Source of the DNA: Anthonomus grandis grandis
Lineage: Eukaryota > Arthropoda > Insecta > Coleoptera > Curculionidae
Direction: 5' to 3'
Assembly: GCF_022605725.1 (NCBI RefSeq)
Contig: NC_065550.1
Span: 4,030,001 to 4,094,000 of the forward strand
Length of the DNA: 64,000 nucleotides
Part shown: piece after piece, positions 11,831 to 23,389 of the stretch
Layout: every line of letters begins with the position of its first letter
How positions within the stretch are numbered: position 1 is the stretch's first letter
The notes under the pieces: generated by a model
Database searches by the model: none
Seen by the model: only the letters and a program-made list of their open reading frames with translations
Told to the model about the DNA's origin: nothing
Program-made: the position numbers and the translations under genes

Positions 11831-11946
11831 TGGCCATATGCACCGTGGTATTTAAGCTCCGCTTTAGGCTTAAGCCTTCGATTTTACATGTAAAATCAGT
11901 GGCTTAAGCCTAAAGCGGAGCTTAAAGACAACGGTGCATATGGCCA
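11831..11946. repeat. 116-bp palindrome, MITE-like
   Basis: The two arms TGGCCATATGCACCG and CGGTGCATATGGCCA close a foldback that continues inward with TTTAAGCTCCGCTTTAGG and its complement. A second small palindrome, GATTTTACATGTAAAATC, sits in the centre. Almost the whole length can pair. It looks like a very small foldback or MITE; no target duplication is certain. Confidence 0.75.
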
Positions 11947-12218
11947 TAAATCACTTTATTTTAGGATAGTTATTACCTGTAATGTTACGCATGTTTTATT
12001 ATTTAAGTAATATTTTATATACTTTTTTTAGTAGTTTTGTTATAACATATTGAACTTAAATTTGAATAGGTACCCTGTATAGATAAAAACTAGTTATATT
12101 CAGTAAAAGTAAGAGATGTATGGATAATATAATTCAAATGATTTATACGAGGATTTATAAACTTATTATATTTATTATTATTCATTATACTTAGTAATTA
12201 AAATGTTTATAAAAAAAG
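11947..12218. other. Unassigned AT-rich spacer
   Basis: No gene. TACCCTG followed by TA at 12071-12079 resembles a mariner end without a partner. Confidence 0.35.
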
Positions 12219-13500
12219 TCAAAAATCACTGTTTGAATCTTCGGAACTGGAGTCCAAACTTGGATTTATAATAATGGGGTTAACATGAGGTAAAATACCA
12301 TACTCATTCTCTTTTTCAATAACACTCCGAACACAATTCCTCCATATGTCTGTTTTATTAATGTCTTGTACAACTGCCCTTATAGTTTCTAATACGAAAG
12401 TATCGTTAGTTGGTGATTGATTATACTGTCTAATTCGGTCCTTTAAAGTAGCCCAAATCATCTCTATGGGATTAAAAATACAGTAGTACGGCGGTAGACG
12501 TAATACGGTGTGTACGTATTCTTTTTTAAAATGTTCATTTTTTATGGATTCTAATAAAAATTTCTTTGTGGCTTTTTGTGGAATTCTCATATTTTTGCTT
12601 TCCATAAATTTAAGAATTTCATCCTTTTTTGTGGAATTATTTGGGATTTTTTTATGTAAACGCGAATGGTTCGACGCGTTGTCCATCACAATCACCGAGT
12701 TTTCAGGTAAATTGGGAATCAATTGCTCAGCAAACCATTTTTCAAATAGATTGGCCGCCATGTCCTCATGGTAATCAGCCGACGAATCCTTTATATTTTT
12801 GACTGACAACAACAACACATTGGGGATGAAGCCGTTATCACCACCTGCGTGTAAAATTATAACACGTTTACCGCGAGAACTTGGTCCACTTAGTGAGCAC
12901 TTTTTAGTGTCGTTCACCCAACCATACTTAACGACATCATGAGTATCCTACCAAGTTTCATCTAGGTAAACTATGTTCCTGTTTAATTGACGGTATTCCT
13001 TTATTTTTTCTAAATATTCCTGTCGCCATGTTACAATTCGAGGAGATTCCATAATAACCATCCTTTTATCTAACTTTTTATATTTAAATCCACATTCTAC
13101 TAATACACAACGTAATGTAGCAAGACTTTTATATTTGTAGTCCTGATAATCCGTTAGTAGCTTTCTTTGAATTCTGTAACTTTCTTGTCTTCTAATGATG
13201 GAACTTTGTTTTCACTATAAAATTGATAAATAGATCGACGAATAACATTTTTGTCGCTATCATCAATTTTTCTAAGTTTTTTATCACACTGTAAACGGTA
13301 GTACGAGCCAGCTTAGTAAGCTCACAAATTCTTGTTAAAATTTGATTTTGTGAGGCTTCAGGCATTTCACTTTTCAAGCAATTAAAAATATTTAATATTA
13401 GCCGCTGTGATTGAACACGTAGGTCTTTATTTAAAAATTCGTTATGTGCCGGCCTTTCAGCTTCGTTATCTGACACATCAAAGGGTCTCCACAATGCCAT
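12219..13500 (-). pseudogene. DD82E-related transposase with shorter spacing (72)
   Basis: The protein starts MALWRPFDVSDNEAE at 13498-13500 and has an N-terminal helix-turn-helix (LTKLARTTVYSVI). A frameshift lies near 13270. The first catalytic block is VYLDETW, followed directly by a TAG stop near 12948. The second block is VMDNASNHS and the third FNPIEMIWA. Between the second Asp and the Glu I count 72 residues, against 82 in the near-intact relative at 26.9-28.2 kb; about ten residues before HTVLRLPPYY are missing. The shared blocks DYHEDM and LRLPPYxC place both in the same lineage. The C-terminus is acidic (SSSEDSNSDF). Confidence 0.78.
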
Positions 13501-13544
13501 CTTGGTCGTATAATTTGCGAAAATTAACGACAAAAAAACGTATT

Positions 13545-13628
13545 TAGCAACAAAAACAGCAACAACAACAAAAACAGCAACACTGTAGCACCAACAACAA
13601 CACAGCAACAACAGAACAAAAAACAACT
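13545..13628. repeat. CAA-rich simple repeat
   Basis: Interrupted (CAA)n/(CAACAG)n tract just upstream of the transposase start on the minus strand. Confidence 0.8.
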
Positions 13629-14259
13629 TATAAAAAGAACTGCCAAAAACTACAAAATAAAGCCATAAAGAAACGACAATAAGGGAGCACACTTTTAAGT
13701 ACCTGCCAAACAAATATTTAAATATAAAATAATAGAAATTAGAAATAAAATATCATCCCCAGCCGCCCGCACATGTAAAACCACGGCCCGTCCAACAATC
13801 AAACCCTCGAGCTCGACTTCGCAGTCTTTCCTCGTCTGTTACACGATATTGCGCGCTCATTGGCGTATCTCTCTCTGCCAAAAAATTGATCGTTGAACGG
13901 TCCGGAGCCTGGTGATTCCGTGGCCAAACAGCCTAAATTATACCAGGACGGCTCGCATATATTTTGTTTATTTTTTTTAGAACCTTGTTGTGGATTCTTG
14001 ACCGTTCCTCAATTTTAGCGTCGTTCGAATTCATTTTAAATAGACTATACCAAAGGTTGAAATAAATTGTAAACATGATCGGCTAACACGTACACAGGTA
14101 TGCGAGAGAATTGCAACCGAACTGATAAGCGCAACGACGACGCGATAGCCGCCCAGGGTGGAGCCAAGTTTGTTCTCGCTCTAATCCGTCTCCTTCTTAC
14201 ACATTACGCAAAAATCATATTCGAAATTTTTCAACCGCCGAACGTGTATAGTCATTTAT
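13629..14259. other. Non-coding, locally GC-rich stretch
   Basis: No coding frame is recognised. The blocks 13746-13960 and 14095-14180 are richer in GC and CpG than the surroundings, which may mark older unique host sequence. Confidence 0.35.
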
Positions 14260-14263
14260 AAAT

Positions 14264-17200
14264 GAAGACATGAGTTGATAAAGGTGCTATGTCCACTTTT
14301 TCAGATATTGAGTAATTGAACGAAACGCGTTTTCACTTATATATTTTTTTTAATAAATTTTATAAAAATTACCAATATCTTATTAGATTAGAATCGTTTT
14401 GTACTTTTTTATATAATATTTTTTGTTTTTCTAGAATTTATACTTTTTTAGTAATTTTAATTTTAATGGACATAGCACCTTAATCAACCAACATTTTATG
14501 CAGATGTTGGTATAAACTTGAGTGGAGAAAGGTGTTATGTCACCTATGTTGTATTTAAATTTTTAAAAAATAATAAAAAAAACTATTAAATAATCTGGAA
14601 ATTAAATTTTATTTGCAGATTAACAAAAGCAAAGTAAGATACATTAAAAATTTATAAACAAAGACACAGAAACATTTAAATTTAACATGAATTACGTTTT
14701 TTCTTAGGGTTTTTCAAACATTCTTCTAAAACAATATCATAATACCATTGATACTCTGCGGGAATAAACTTAAGTTGATCTTGTAAATTTGAAATTTTTT
14801 CAGAAGTCAAACCACCGCATTTAGGTAACTTTTGTAAAACAACTTGATTACTTTGTACTATCAGTTCTCTTTTTTTTTGTAAGTCAACTTCTATAAATGG
14901 GGTAAACGGATCTAAACTAGTTTTGTAAAAGTATTTTCCAAAACAACTTACTCTTAGCCACTTCACTTTATCTCGAAAATTTATTTTTTGGTCAAGACTA
15001 TTAGTGAGTCTTTTGTTTAAATGAAGTTTTGCAGGTAGAGTTTCAAAGCAATAAAAAAAATGTTCCATGTTAAGGCATACACTTTGTTTGGTACTCGCAG
15101 ATCTAATAATTTCCCGATATTGGTCTGGTATATAAATATTCTGATGTTTTCTAAGAACCTTTTCTGTTCTTCCAAAGTCTCTGTCAGAGTCAAGGTAACT
15201 GTGACCAACTTCGGGAAATTTATGGTCAATGATCTTAAATATTTTATTTAATATTAGGTATTGAAAAAGGTTAATAATGGAGAAGTTTTTGTTTTGTCCC
15301 CCACATTAATTTGACCAAATTATTAAAAATGATCAATTTGGGGATTTTCTTCTTTAAGAAGCAGACAAAATCGTAGCAAACAACTTGCTATTTCATTACT
15401 TCCCCTATTGGCAATATCCTCAGTCCATGTAAAAAAATAGGACTTATGACCAGAACTGGTTAAACAGTGGACTCCAAAGTTGTATAGCCACATTTGTCTT
15501 AAATAAAAAGATTTTGACGTTGATAGCTTTGGCAAAGGCATCGTTTGTTGAAGATCCATTGTTATGTAACATTTTTCTTTGGACATTTTTACTGCTTCGC
15601 GGTCAACTTTCTGCTGCGCAAAAGCAAGTTGAAAATTATTCGAGTGCTCTAAAGAGTTCTCTCCAGCATCGCATAAACTGCAAGTATCACTTTTTGGTAC
15701 ATCAAAAGATAAGTTAAACCTTGTTTCAAATATATGTCTGTAAAAAGAGGCCTTTACGAAATATTTAGTTTCGAGCTTTTTTGTTTGACAATCCTCTATA
15801 TACAGTTGATGAAGTCGGTTAATATTTAGTAAAGGGGAAAGGTATTTTTTATGTGGGTTTTTAGTCCTAGAATAATGTGATTCTTCTGAAGGAAACTGCT
15901 TGATATGATTTTCAAAGCAGTTTATTACTTCATCGGATATTTTTTTTGGATTTTTGTGATGCCCTTGCTTATGTGGTGAGGGCATTACCTGGCCAGATTT
16001 TAAGTCATTTTGAGCTTTAAAGACTTTTTTTCGTCCAATTCGGTATAAAGAGCAGAAAGCATCTTTACACACTAGTGTATTTTCTTTATCACACGTAATA
16101 AAATATTTAAAGCTGTAAGCTTTCGTTTTTATATTTTTACGAGGGCGGTGACGATTAACTTCCTGCATCTTAATACTTTTAAAAATTAAAATATTTTTGG
16201 AATTTGTATCTAGCTTATAAAATTTTCTTAGAATTTCTTCTCTGCTTGCAATACTAAATTTCTCAGTACAGTTTATTCTACATTTTTCTTTACACAGAAA
16301 ATCTCTTTTAATTGTTTTTGCTTCCATCACTTTACCAGTCTTTTGAGAAATATATTCTTTACCTTGTTGTCTTAACTTTGCCGCTTTATTTCGTTTCCAA
16401 TTATCAGGTTTCCGGACTCTTTTTTTAGTTATTTTTAAAACTGGTTTAACAATTTCTCTTTTACTTATTCCATCGGCAGTAACATGGAATTGCTGGTTAT
16501 GGTCTTCTATACGTATTTCCCGAGGTATTTCCTCCTGCACTTCGTCAATGACGTCAATCCTATCCGGGGTTTCCCTGCTGCTTGTCGGAACCTTAAAAAT
16601 ATCTTGGTTATTTATTAAATTTATACTTATTTCTAATTTCTATTTTTATTTCTTAATCTTGACATTTTTTAGCTTTACCTTTTTAATTTTTTGGTTATCC
16701 GGAAACATTTTACGTTTGACTCTATCAACATCCGGATATTTGTTTATGAGACTCGTCGAATAAGAAATATTTGAGTTATCAGAATCCTCTTCTGAATCTT
16801 CTTCACTGGAAGGGGAATATTCGCTGCCTGATATAACACTTTCATCAGTACAATTATCCATATAGTCTAAAAATTTAATTTATGTACATGGGTAGGTATG
16901 TATGTAATAATAACTCAAGTAATGTATATTATATATGTATTTTTTTAAATAAAAAATTGAATCGCATCAAGGGGGTAAATTGTTATTAAAAAGAGATCAT
17001 TAATTCATAAAGGTAGTAAAAAATGTTTTAATATGCTTACCTGCTTTAGAGTTAACCTTCTTCTGAAGCCCACTAGTGCTTGGCTGCTCCAAAATCACCG
17101 CATTGGTATTGACCTCTAAGGAAGTACAAAATACAGTTTCTATCTACAAAAAAATTCTCTATTCGGACTTGCCTTTATTTAAAACACATATTTTCTTGTT

Positions 17201-17551
17201 TTTTACTAATTCTAACATTCTTTTATTTCTCGACCCCATGTTGAACGATGTGATAAACAACAAACATAACCTTAAAATGTCACATGGCACCTACCATGTA
17301 AATAAAACTTTTCCACTATCTAGTGGATAAAGGTGCTATGTCCTTAAATATGGACATAGCACCTTTATCTAATTAAAAAGGGTACTTAGTAATAGGACAT
17401 AGTACCTTTATCAATTAAAATAATCCTTATTATTAACAATTTAAGAATCTTGAGTTATTCAGGGGTTGTATTACGACTTTATTAACCAAATATACAAATA
17501 AGTCATTTTTTGAAAAAAATGGACATAGCACCTTTATCAACTCGTGTCTTC
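14264..17551 (-). mobile_element. Sola-like DNA transposon 2, complete ends
   Basis: Inverted ends GAAGACATGAGTTGATAAAG and, read inward from the right, GAAGACACGAGTTGATAAAG continue for about 31 bp. AAAT flanks both ends (14260-14263 and 17552-17555), a 4-bp target duplication. An 18-bp subterminal motif, GGACATAGCACCTTTATC, recurs in both orientations at about 14283, 14466, 14529, 17328, 17350, 17396 and 17521. Size is 3.3 kb. The superfamily assignment to Sola is tentative. Confidence 0.8.
14682..16861 (-). pseudogene. Sola-like transposase 2, nearly complete
   Basis: Exon 1 is 16679-16861 (MDNCTDESVISG, acidic) and ends at donor GTAAAG. Exon 2 starts at 16591 (VPTSSRETPDRID) and runs to the stop at 14682; the join is in phase. 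Seen in order: a Cys-rich block (CKEKCRINCTEKF), FPSEESHYSRT, KKYLSPLLNINRL, SDTCSLCDAG, then SKSFYLRQMWLYNFGVH. Near 15325 the frame breaks, and the expected WSD catalytic block reads WSN followed by TAA, then CGGQNKNFS. Downstream GHSYLDSDRDFGRTEK and the C-terminal part up to PKKKRNSC are open. It is therefore inactive, with one frameshift, one stop and a lost Asp close together. Confidence 0.78.
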
Positions 17552-17555
17552 AAAT

Positions 17556-17817
17556 TACACATGTTAGCCAAGAAGTTCAGCACTTCTCTGTTAAGTGGAC
17601 TTCGATGTGTTACCATCTTACTATAATTTTTTGTATAATTTTTGTTATTTGATTGAATTTTGAAATGGTCATGTCATTTAACGATAATGGAATCTAATAT
17701 TTAAAATTGGGTAAGAAATTCCTTCTCCCGAACTCTTTATTCAGCAATTTATATATTGTTCAGTATGGCAAAATCACCTATTTGTGATCCTTTAAATTAG
17801 TTATGTTGTTAAATAAA
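17556..17817. other. Unassigned sequence downstream of FKBP8
   Basis: AT-rich, no gene seen. It lies between the transposon and the host gene's poly(A) signals. Confidence 0.4.
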
Positions 17818-17845
17818 TTTTATTAATGCTTTTCAGTGTTTTATT
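17818..17845 (-). terminator. FKBP8: FKBP8 poly(A) signals
   Basis: Two AATAAA hexamers on the minus strand (17840-17845 and 17818-17823), about 310-340 bp after the FKBP8 stop codon. They are the first good candidates for the 3' end. The actual cleavage site is not determined. Confidence 0.55.
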
Positions 17846-18155
17846 ATGAACACAAAATTCCAAAACTTCGTTATTATGACTAAAAAAAATATATATAAAA
17901 CAGTACAGAAAATTATCATTTTAATCCAATAATTCACACAAAAAAAGTCTCAGGCCAAAAAAGAAAGAGTTAAAAATTTATCAACATTATCTAATAACAA
18001 TCAATCTGTCAACACTGTACATGAGTACTAACGAGAACTCTTCTTTTTTAGCCTCAAACACACAAGAAAATAATAATAGTGACCAGTACCACACAAAACA
18101 AAATAACTGTAGGACTAAGTAAAGTAAAATAAGTCTTCTTTAGGATGATCCGTGT

Positions 18156-18236
18156 CTAAGGATATTTGAACTTGTAGGCTACTACTCCTGCCAGGCCGAT
18201 AATAGCGGTGGCTCCCAAGGTGACCCAAAGTTGAAC
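18156..18236 (-). CDS. FKBP8: FKBP8 homologue, last coding exon (membrane anchor)
   Basis: Acceptor TTTCAG at 18237, phase 0, stop TAG at 18156-18158. The exon encodes VQLWVTLGATAIIGLAGVVA then YKFKYP. This is a single hydrophobic tail helix with a short basic end, as in FKBP8, which is a tail-anchored protein of the outer mitochondrial membrane and the ER. The GATA segment within the helix matches the vertebrate protein. It follows the preceding exon's KSKGKK in phase across an 18.6-kb intron (18237-36812) filled with transposons. Because an 81-bp exon follows such an intron, splicing must skip many cryptic sites; transcript evidence would be worth having. Confidence 0.9.
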   Translation of the reverse strand, partial: VQLWVTLGATAIIGLAGVVAYKFKYP

Positions 18237-18357
18237 CTGAAATTTAAAAGTTTATGTGATGAGATGTGTGACAGTGATTGCTCTAACAAGTTACTCTTTT
18301 CTAAACACGAATCATTTTTAGAGCAAATTATGTTTATGCAGTGTTTAAATATATCTA

Positions 18358-19348
18358 CAGGGTGACCTATTTACCATGTGTGACTATTGCTATTTCCGAA
18401 ACTATAGGAGATACGAGGGCAGTTAAATTAGAAAAAAGTTGCCAATTTTGATGCTTATTCTAAATTCCTAAATTCTTTTACAGCGTTGCAAAATGTTTTT
18501 TAGTTCGTGAATTACACGGTGATTTATAAAAACGCCAAAAATCCTTGGGTGTTATATTAGGCGATCTTGCGGGCCAATTTAAACGACCGTTATTACCAAT
18601 AAAACAAATATTATCATGAATAAAAAATGGCGCGAAAGTTTGATGACTTCTGTCAAAAATATTATTTTTGTTTGGTATTCATGACAACGCACACTTCAAC
18701 TACTGTCATAGTTAACTAAATTGAACGGATAATATCAATAAGAATCATAATTTAAAACAACATTTGTTAACATTTAGATTAGGGTTTATCGGGTTTAACG
18801 CTAATAACCACTAGTTTAATAAGCTTAAGCTTTTAATTAATTAAATTTTAAATCATAAAGAAAAGAATAAACGTTTAAAAGTATTTAAGTTTTTGACAAT
18901 TAAAAAAGTCAGATCCGCACTAAGGAAAAATTCCTGATAATGATTATTAATACGTTGAAACGTTGGACAACATATGAATGAGATACATCATTTTATAGGG
19001 AATAAAAAATGCTTTCAAAATAAGTTATAAAAAATGCAGATCCGTATAAATAAAAAGAAATTGATAGCCGTTGCCAAGATACCAAACGTCGTAAAATAAA
19101 ATTAAAGGTGAAGTTTTGTAGAGCACAAAAAACTATAAAACTTTATTTTTAAAAGTAAGTTTCTAAAAACAATAGTTTTGGAAATTTAAAAAAAAAAATA
19201 AATTTGGCGTTTTTTGCATTTTTTGCAACGCCGTAAAACGATTTAAAAGAAGCATCAAAATTGTCAACTTTTTTCTAATTTAACTGCCCTCGTATCTCCT
19301 ATAGTTTCGGAATTAGCAATAGTCACATATAGCAAATAGGACACCCTG
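18358..19348 (-). mobile_element. Degenerate mariner-like element with long inverted repeats
   Basis: Both ends carry CAGGGTG-type termini next to TA (18356-18357 and 19349-19350), and about 130 bp at each side are inverted copies (CGAGGGCAGTTAAATTAG on one side and its complement on the other). Near 18530-18612 the minus strand still reads WPARSPNITP, a relic of the third catalytic block of the transposase. The rest of the gene is gone, so the element is non-autonomous. Confidence 0.8.
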
Positions 19349-19677
19349 TATAGTATACAGGTAGTAGAAGCAATCCTTTAAGACGATTTACGCTTACATA
19401 AGTTTGGACATTTTAAGTCAAACATGTATAGGTCAAAATCCGTTTTTAAATTTTTTATTGCAACTTTTGCATTTTTTCAATGAATACCCAAATTTCACAA
19501 TTAGTCGGTAATACAGCGCAAGACCAGAAGAAGCATCTGTGTTAACTGAGAGAAAAAATAGACATTGAAACGTGAAAAATTATTGTAGAGTTGAAATAAA
19601 ATATTTTTGCTTAATTTTTATTTTTGTTGGATATAGGTCAAAAAAACTACTTCAGACGATCAATTGTATATTTTTTC
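19349..19677. other. Unassigned intron sequence
   Basis: Intron of FKBP8 between two repeats; no coding frame recognised. Confidence 0.35.
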
Positions 19678-19710
19678 GACGTTTCGATCTCTATAGATCA
19701 TCCTCAGGAC
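19678..19710 (-). ncRNA. Hammerhead-like motif, solitary PLE 3' end
   Basis: Minus strand: CCUGAGGA, an extra U, helix II GAUCU-AUAG-AGAUC, GAAAC, GUC. This keeps all conserved core bases (CUGANGA and GAAA) and the cut-site triplet GUC. Helix III is reduced to AC/GU, as reported for PLE hammerheads. Helix I is weak. No PLE coding region is attached, so it is a truncated insertion. Confidence 0.6.
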
Positions 19711-19861
19711 TCTAAAAGATACATAAAAAGCAAATAAAATTATTAAAATAAAAATCAATTGACCCAATTTTATACAACTAAAATCACATTAAATAATATT
19801 AATTATTTTGAAAATTTACAATAAAACTTAAACAAAATTAAAAAAAAAACACTCACTTATA

Positions 19862-22222
19862 CAGGGTGTTACTTAAAGGTATGTCATAATTTAAAAGGGA
19901 CATTCCTGGACCGATTTTAAGTCAAAAAGTTCATATAAACATGGGTCCTAAAATGATTAGTTTTTAGGATACAGGGTGTTAAAGTTTTATTTTTTTTTGT
20001 TTTTAATAAATTTTTCAAATACGGTTTAAAATATTGAACTGAATTTTGGCACAGGATATTATGGCATAAAAACACATTTTTTTGATGTTCACCTACTTTT
20101 TTTTAACAACCAGTGGCGTATCTATGATGAATTTTTAATACAATTTTACAAAAAAAATACTACGCCATTGACTTACGAAAAAAATTATGATTTTATCTTA
20201 ATTATCAATCAATTATAAACAAAAAATTCCTCCATGACTTTTGGCGTAAATCTTACCGTTTGGGTATAATCGTTAATTAAAAAAACGTCTTTTATGCATA
20301 AAATGCATATTTAAAAATTATGGAAATAAATCAAGTTAGCTTTGCTCGTTGCCAGCAACTGTTTTTTTTGTTGTTGTAAACATTATGACACTGACATTAA
20401 TGAGTATTTTTGATTGTGTTAAGTTTGATTTTATTTTCAGTTTTTATTAGGTACATTTTTTAAAATATTTATTTTCAAGCTATTTTTTAGAAACTGTTGA
20501 ACAAAAAGCAACAACAATTAAATACAATACATACATACATAATTTACAACAAATGTTGGAAATGACCACCTCTTGCCTCTATGCAGGCTTCTGCTCTTCT
20601 TCTCATAGAATCACGAACTCTTTCGAAAATTCCAGGCGTGTTTCGTATAGTTTTACATCCGTCAATAATTCTATTTCTTAGTTCTTCTAATGTCACAATT
20701 GGTGTCTGATAAACCAATGTTTTTAGGTGTCCCCACAAAAAAAAATCTAGGCTATTTAACTCAGGTGATCTAGGTGGCCAAAACTGTGGTCCTCCACGGC
20801 CTATCCATTTATTTCGGTAGACTCTATTCAAATGCTCACGAGCCAATATGCTAAAGTGGGCTGGAGCACTATCATGCATAAACCAAAGTTGTTGCCGTAA
20901 CTGAAGAGGAACATCTTCGAGAAGCAAAGGCAAATCATTTTGGAGAAAATTACAATAATTCTGTCGTTAAGGCGTCCTGGTAAAAAAGATGGTCCAATTA
21001 AATGATCAGATACGATACCGATCCAAACGTTTATTGAAAATTGTTCCTGAAAATGTGTCTCTGTAATCGCATGAGGGTTTTCTTGAGCCCAGTAATGATT
21101 GTTATGGAAATTGATTATTGCATTTCTGGAAAAATTAGCTTCGTCCGTAAACAAGATGTTCGCACCAAATTGAGGATTTTGTGTTACTTTTTGGAGATAC
21201 CATGTACAAAATTGCGTACGCGGTTCATAATCTCTAAGAAGCAATGCCTGAACCCTTTGTATGCGAAAAGGATATAACAAAGAATCCCTTAAAATTTCCC
21301 ATACCGTCTTGTAGCAGATGTTCAATACCATACCAATTTTTCGTGTACTTGTGGTCGGATCCTCTTCGACTGCATGTAGGACAGCCTCTTCAACTGCCGG
21401 TGTCCTAACTGTACGGGGCATTCCCTCGGCAGAATTAGCCTTAAAACTCCCAGATTCAGCCAGAAGACGATGAATGTTTATACATATTCTTCTATCTGGG
21501 ACAGCGCGATTAGGATACCTTTCTTGATACAAACGCCGCGCCTCCATAGCATTACCATTGGCCATAAAGGAAATGCATTTGCGTCATTTCCAAATTAGAA
21601 TAATCTACCATTTTTCAACTAGTACAATTCACGTTTTAAGATCCAAAGGGTACTAAAAACAAACTGTCAAGAATAATCACTAACGCAAGTGACATAATGT
21701 TTAAAACAACAAAAAACAATTTCTGGCAACGAGCAAAGCTAACTTGATTTATTTCCATAATTTAATAAAGATGCATTTTATGCATAAAAGACGTTTTTTT
21801 TTAATTAACGATTACACCCAAACGGTAAGATTTACGGCAAAAGTCATGGAGGAATTTTTTGTTTATAATTGAATGATAATTAAGATAAAATCATAATTTT
21901 TTTCGTAAGTCAATGGCTTAGTATTTTTTTTGTAAAATTGTATTAAAAATTCATCATAGATACGCCACTGGTTGTTAAAAAAAAGTAGGTGAACATCTAA
22001 AAAATGTGTTTTTATGCCATAATATACTGTGCCAAAATTCAGTTTAATATTTTAAACCGTATTTAAAAAAATTATTAAAAACGAAAAAAATAAATAAAAC
22101 TTTAACACCCTGCATCTTAAAAACTAAGCATTTTAGGACCCATGTTTATATAAACTTTTCGACTTAAAATCGGTCCAGGAATGTCCCTTTTAAATTATGA
22201 CATACCTTTAAGTAACACCCTG
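19862..22222 (-). mobile_element. Mariner-like element A with ~500-bp inverted repeats
   Basis: The left end CAGGGTGTTACTTAAAGG at 19862 and its complement ending at 22222 are flanked by TA. The inverted repeats run to about 20362 and back from about 21725, roughly 500 bp each, leaving only the transposase gene between them. A second terminal-like motif (CAGGGTGTT) lies about 110 bp inside each arm, giving an IR/DR-like layout as in some Tc1-like elements, where both motifs bind transposase. Confidence 0.92.
20544..21611 (-). pseudogene. Transposase of mariner-like element A, two frameshifts
   Basis: It starts MVDYSNLEMTQMHFLYG at 21609-21611. A frameshift near 21565 leads to NGNAMEARRLYQERYPNRAV, a helix-turn-helix region. 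The first Asp lies in LFTDEANFSRNA. A second frameshift near 20945 separates it from the C-terminal part, where the second Asp is in MHDSAPAH and the third acidic residue is Glu in RSPELNSLDFFLWG. I count 36 residues between them. The protein ends GGHFQHLL. Apart from the two single-base shifts the sequence is well kept. Confidence 0.85.
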
Positions 22223-22692
22223 TATATATTGTAGATCGTCCTCGTCAATTATAATCTGTAATATCATAATCAATATAAGAGATTCATAGATCCTTGCGTG
22301 CTCCAGAGTTTTTAATATTTATTTTTTTCTTCGATTTTATTTTTTTCGAATTTTTGATGATAAATTCATGTATACAGGGTGAACCAAAAATAAGCAACAA
22401 CCATCAACTTCAATTTTTTAAACGGAAACACCTATTTTTTATTCCATTTTTGAATTCTGCATAGAATTCTAAGTATATTTTGTATACCATGACTTATACC
22501 TAATACTAACATTATTAATAAATTTGCAACTGTTTGGGTCATTTGAGCATATTCAAACATGTTTTTTCGTAGTTTTTTAACAGGTATATTTGATTGTTGA
22601 CACCTTGTCACTATTTAATCGCATGGAAACAGTATGTATTACTTTACGTAAATGTCAGTAACTGTCAAGTGCAGTTGCAAAGTTTAAATGTA

Positions 22693-23389
22693 TGGCGCGT
22701 TTAACTGAAAAACAAAGAATTGAAATTTTGATGATAGGATATAGCGATAAGACTCGAACACAGGCCGAACTTTGCGATCCGTTTAACAATAAGTACCCGG
22801 AGATATTACTTACATTCGGTAGTAAGCAAAATTGAAAAAAAATTTAGATTCTGGTCATGTTAGAGACAAATACGACCTGGACCGTCCCACGCTTCCAGAA
22901 AACAGACAATTAGATATTTTGCTCGATTTACAATAAAATCCACATAAATCAACTGGACAAGTTGCTGCAGATCAGTTGGTTAGTAAATCATGTAATCTAA
23001 AATATTTGCATAGGAATAAATGACATCCATATAAAATTCATTTAATTCAGGAGCTTATTGAAAATGATCACATCCGCAGAATAGAGTTTTGCGAAATAAT
23101 GATGAATAAATGTAATGCAAACCGACAATTTTTAAGTAAGATTGTTTTTTTTTCCGACGAGGCAACTTTTTTTTAAATGGTTCTGTAAATAGGCAAAATT
23201 TTCGTTATTGGGCACCAGAAAATCCACACTGGAGTATGGAAAGTTACACACAATGTCCTAAGAAGTTAAACGTATGGGCAGAAATTGTGGGCACGTCAAT
23301 TGTGGGTCCCTATTTTATTGAGGGCGCACTTACCTCTGTAAAATATTTGGAGTTGCTTCAAAATCAGATAGTACATTAATACCTAGTTT
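22693..23389 (+). pseudogene. Mariner B transposase, N-terminal half
   Basis: It begins ATGGCGCGTTTAACTG (MARLTEKQRIEILM) with a helix-turn-helix region and continues through several frameshifts. Recognisable blocks are LRKYLHRNKW-like sequence near 23000, VFFSDEATF near 23150 (first Asp) and GPYFIEGALTSVKYLELLQN near 23330. It is cut by element X after 23393. The continuation, ALYPDGENPFIPADS, appears at 29958-30010 after the insertion. Confidence 0.75.

Noticed and set aside
13501..13713. N-terminal extension upstream of MALWRPFDV
   Set aside because: The extra residues are translated CAA-repeat and leader sequence with hydrophobic low-complexity composition; the homologous protein starts at about the inner Met.
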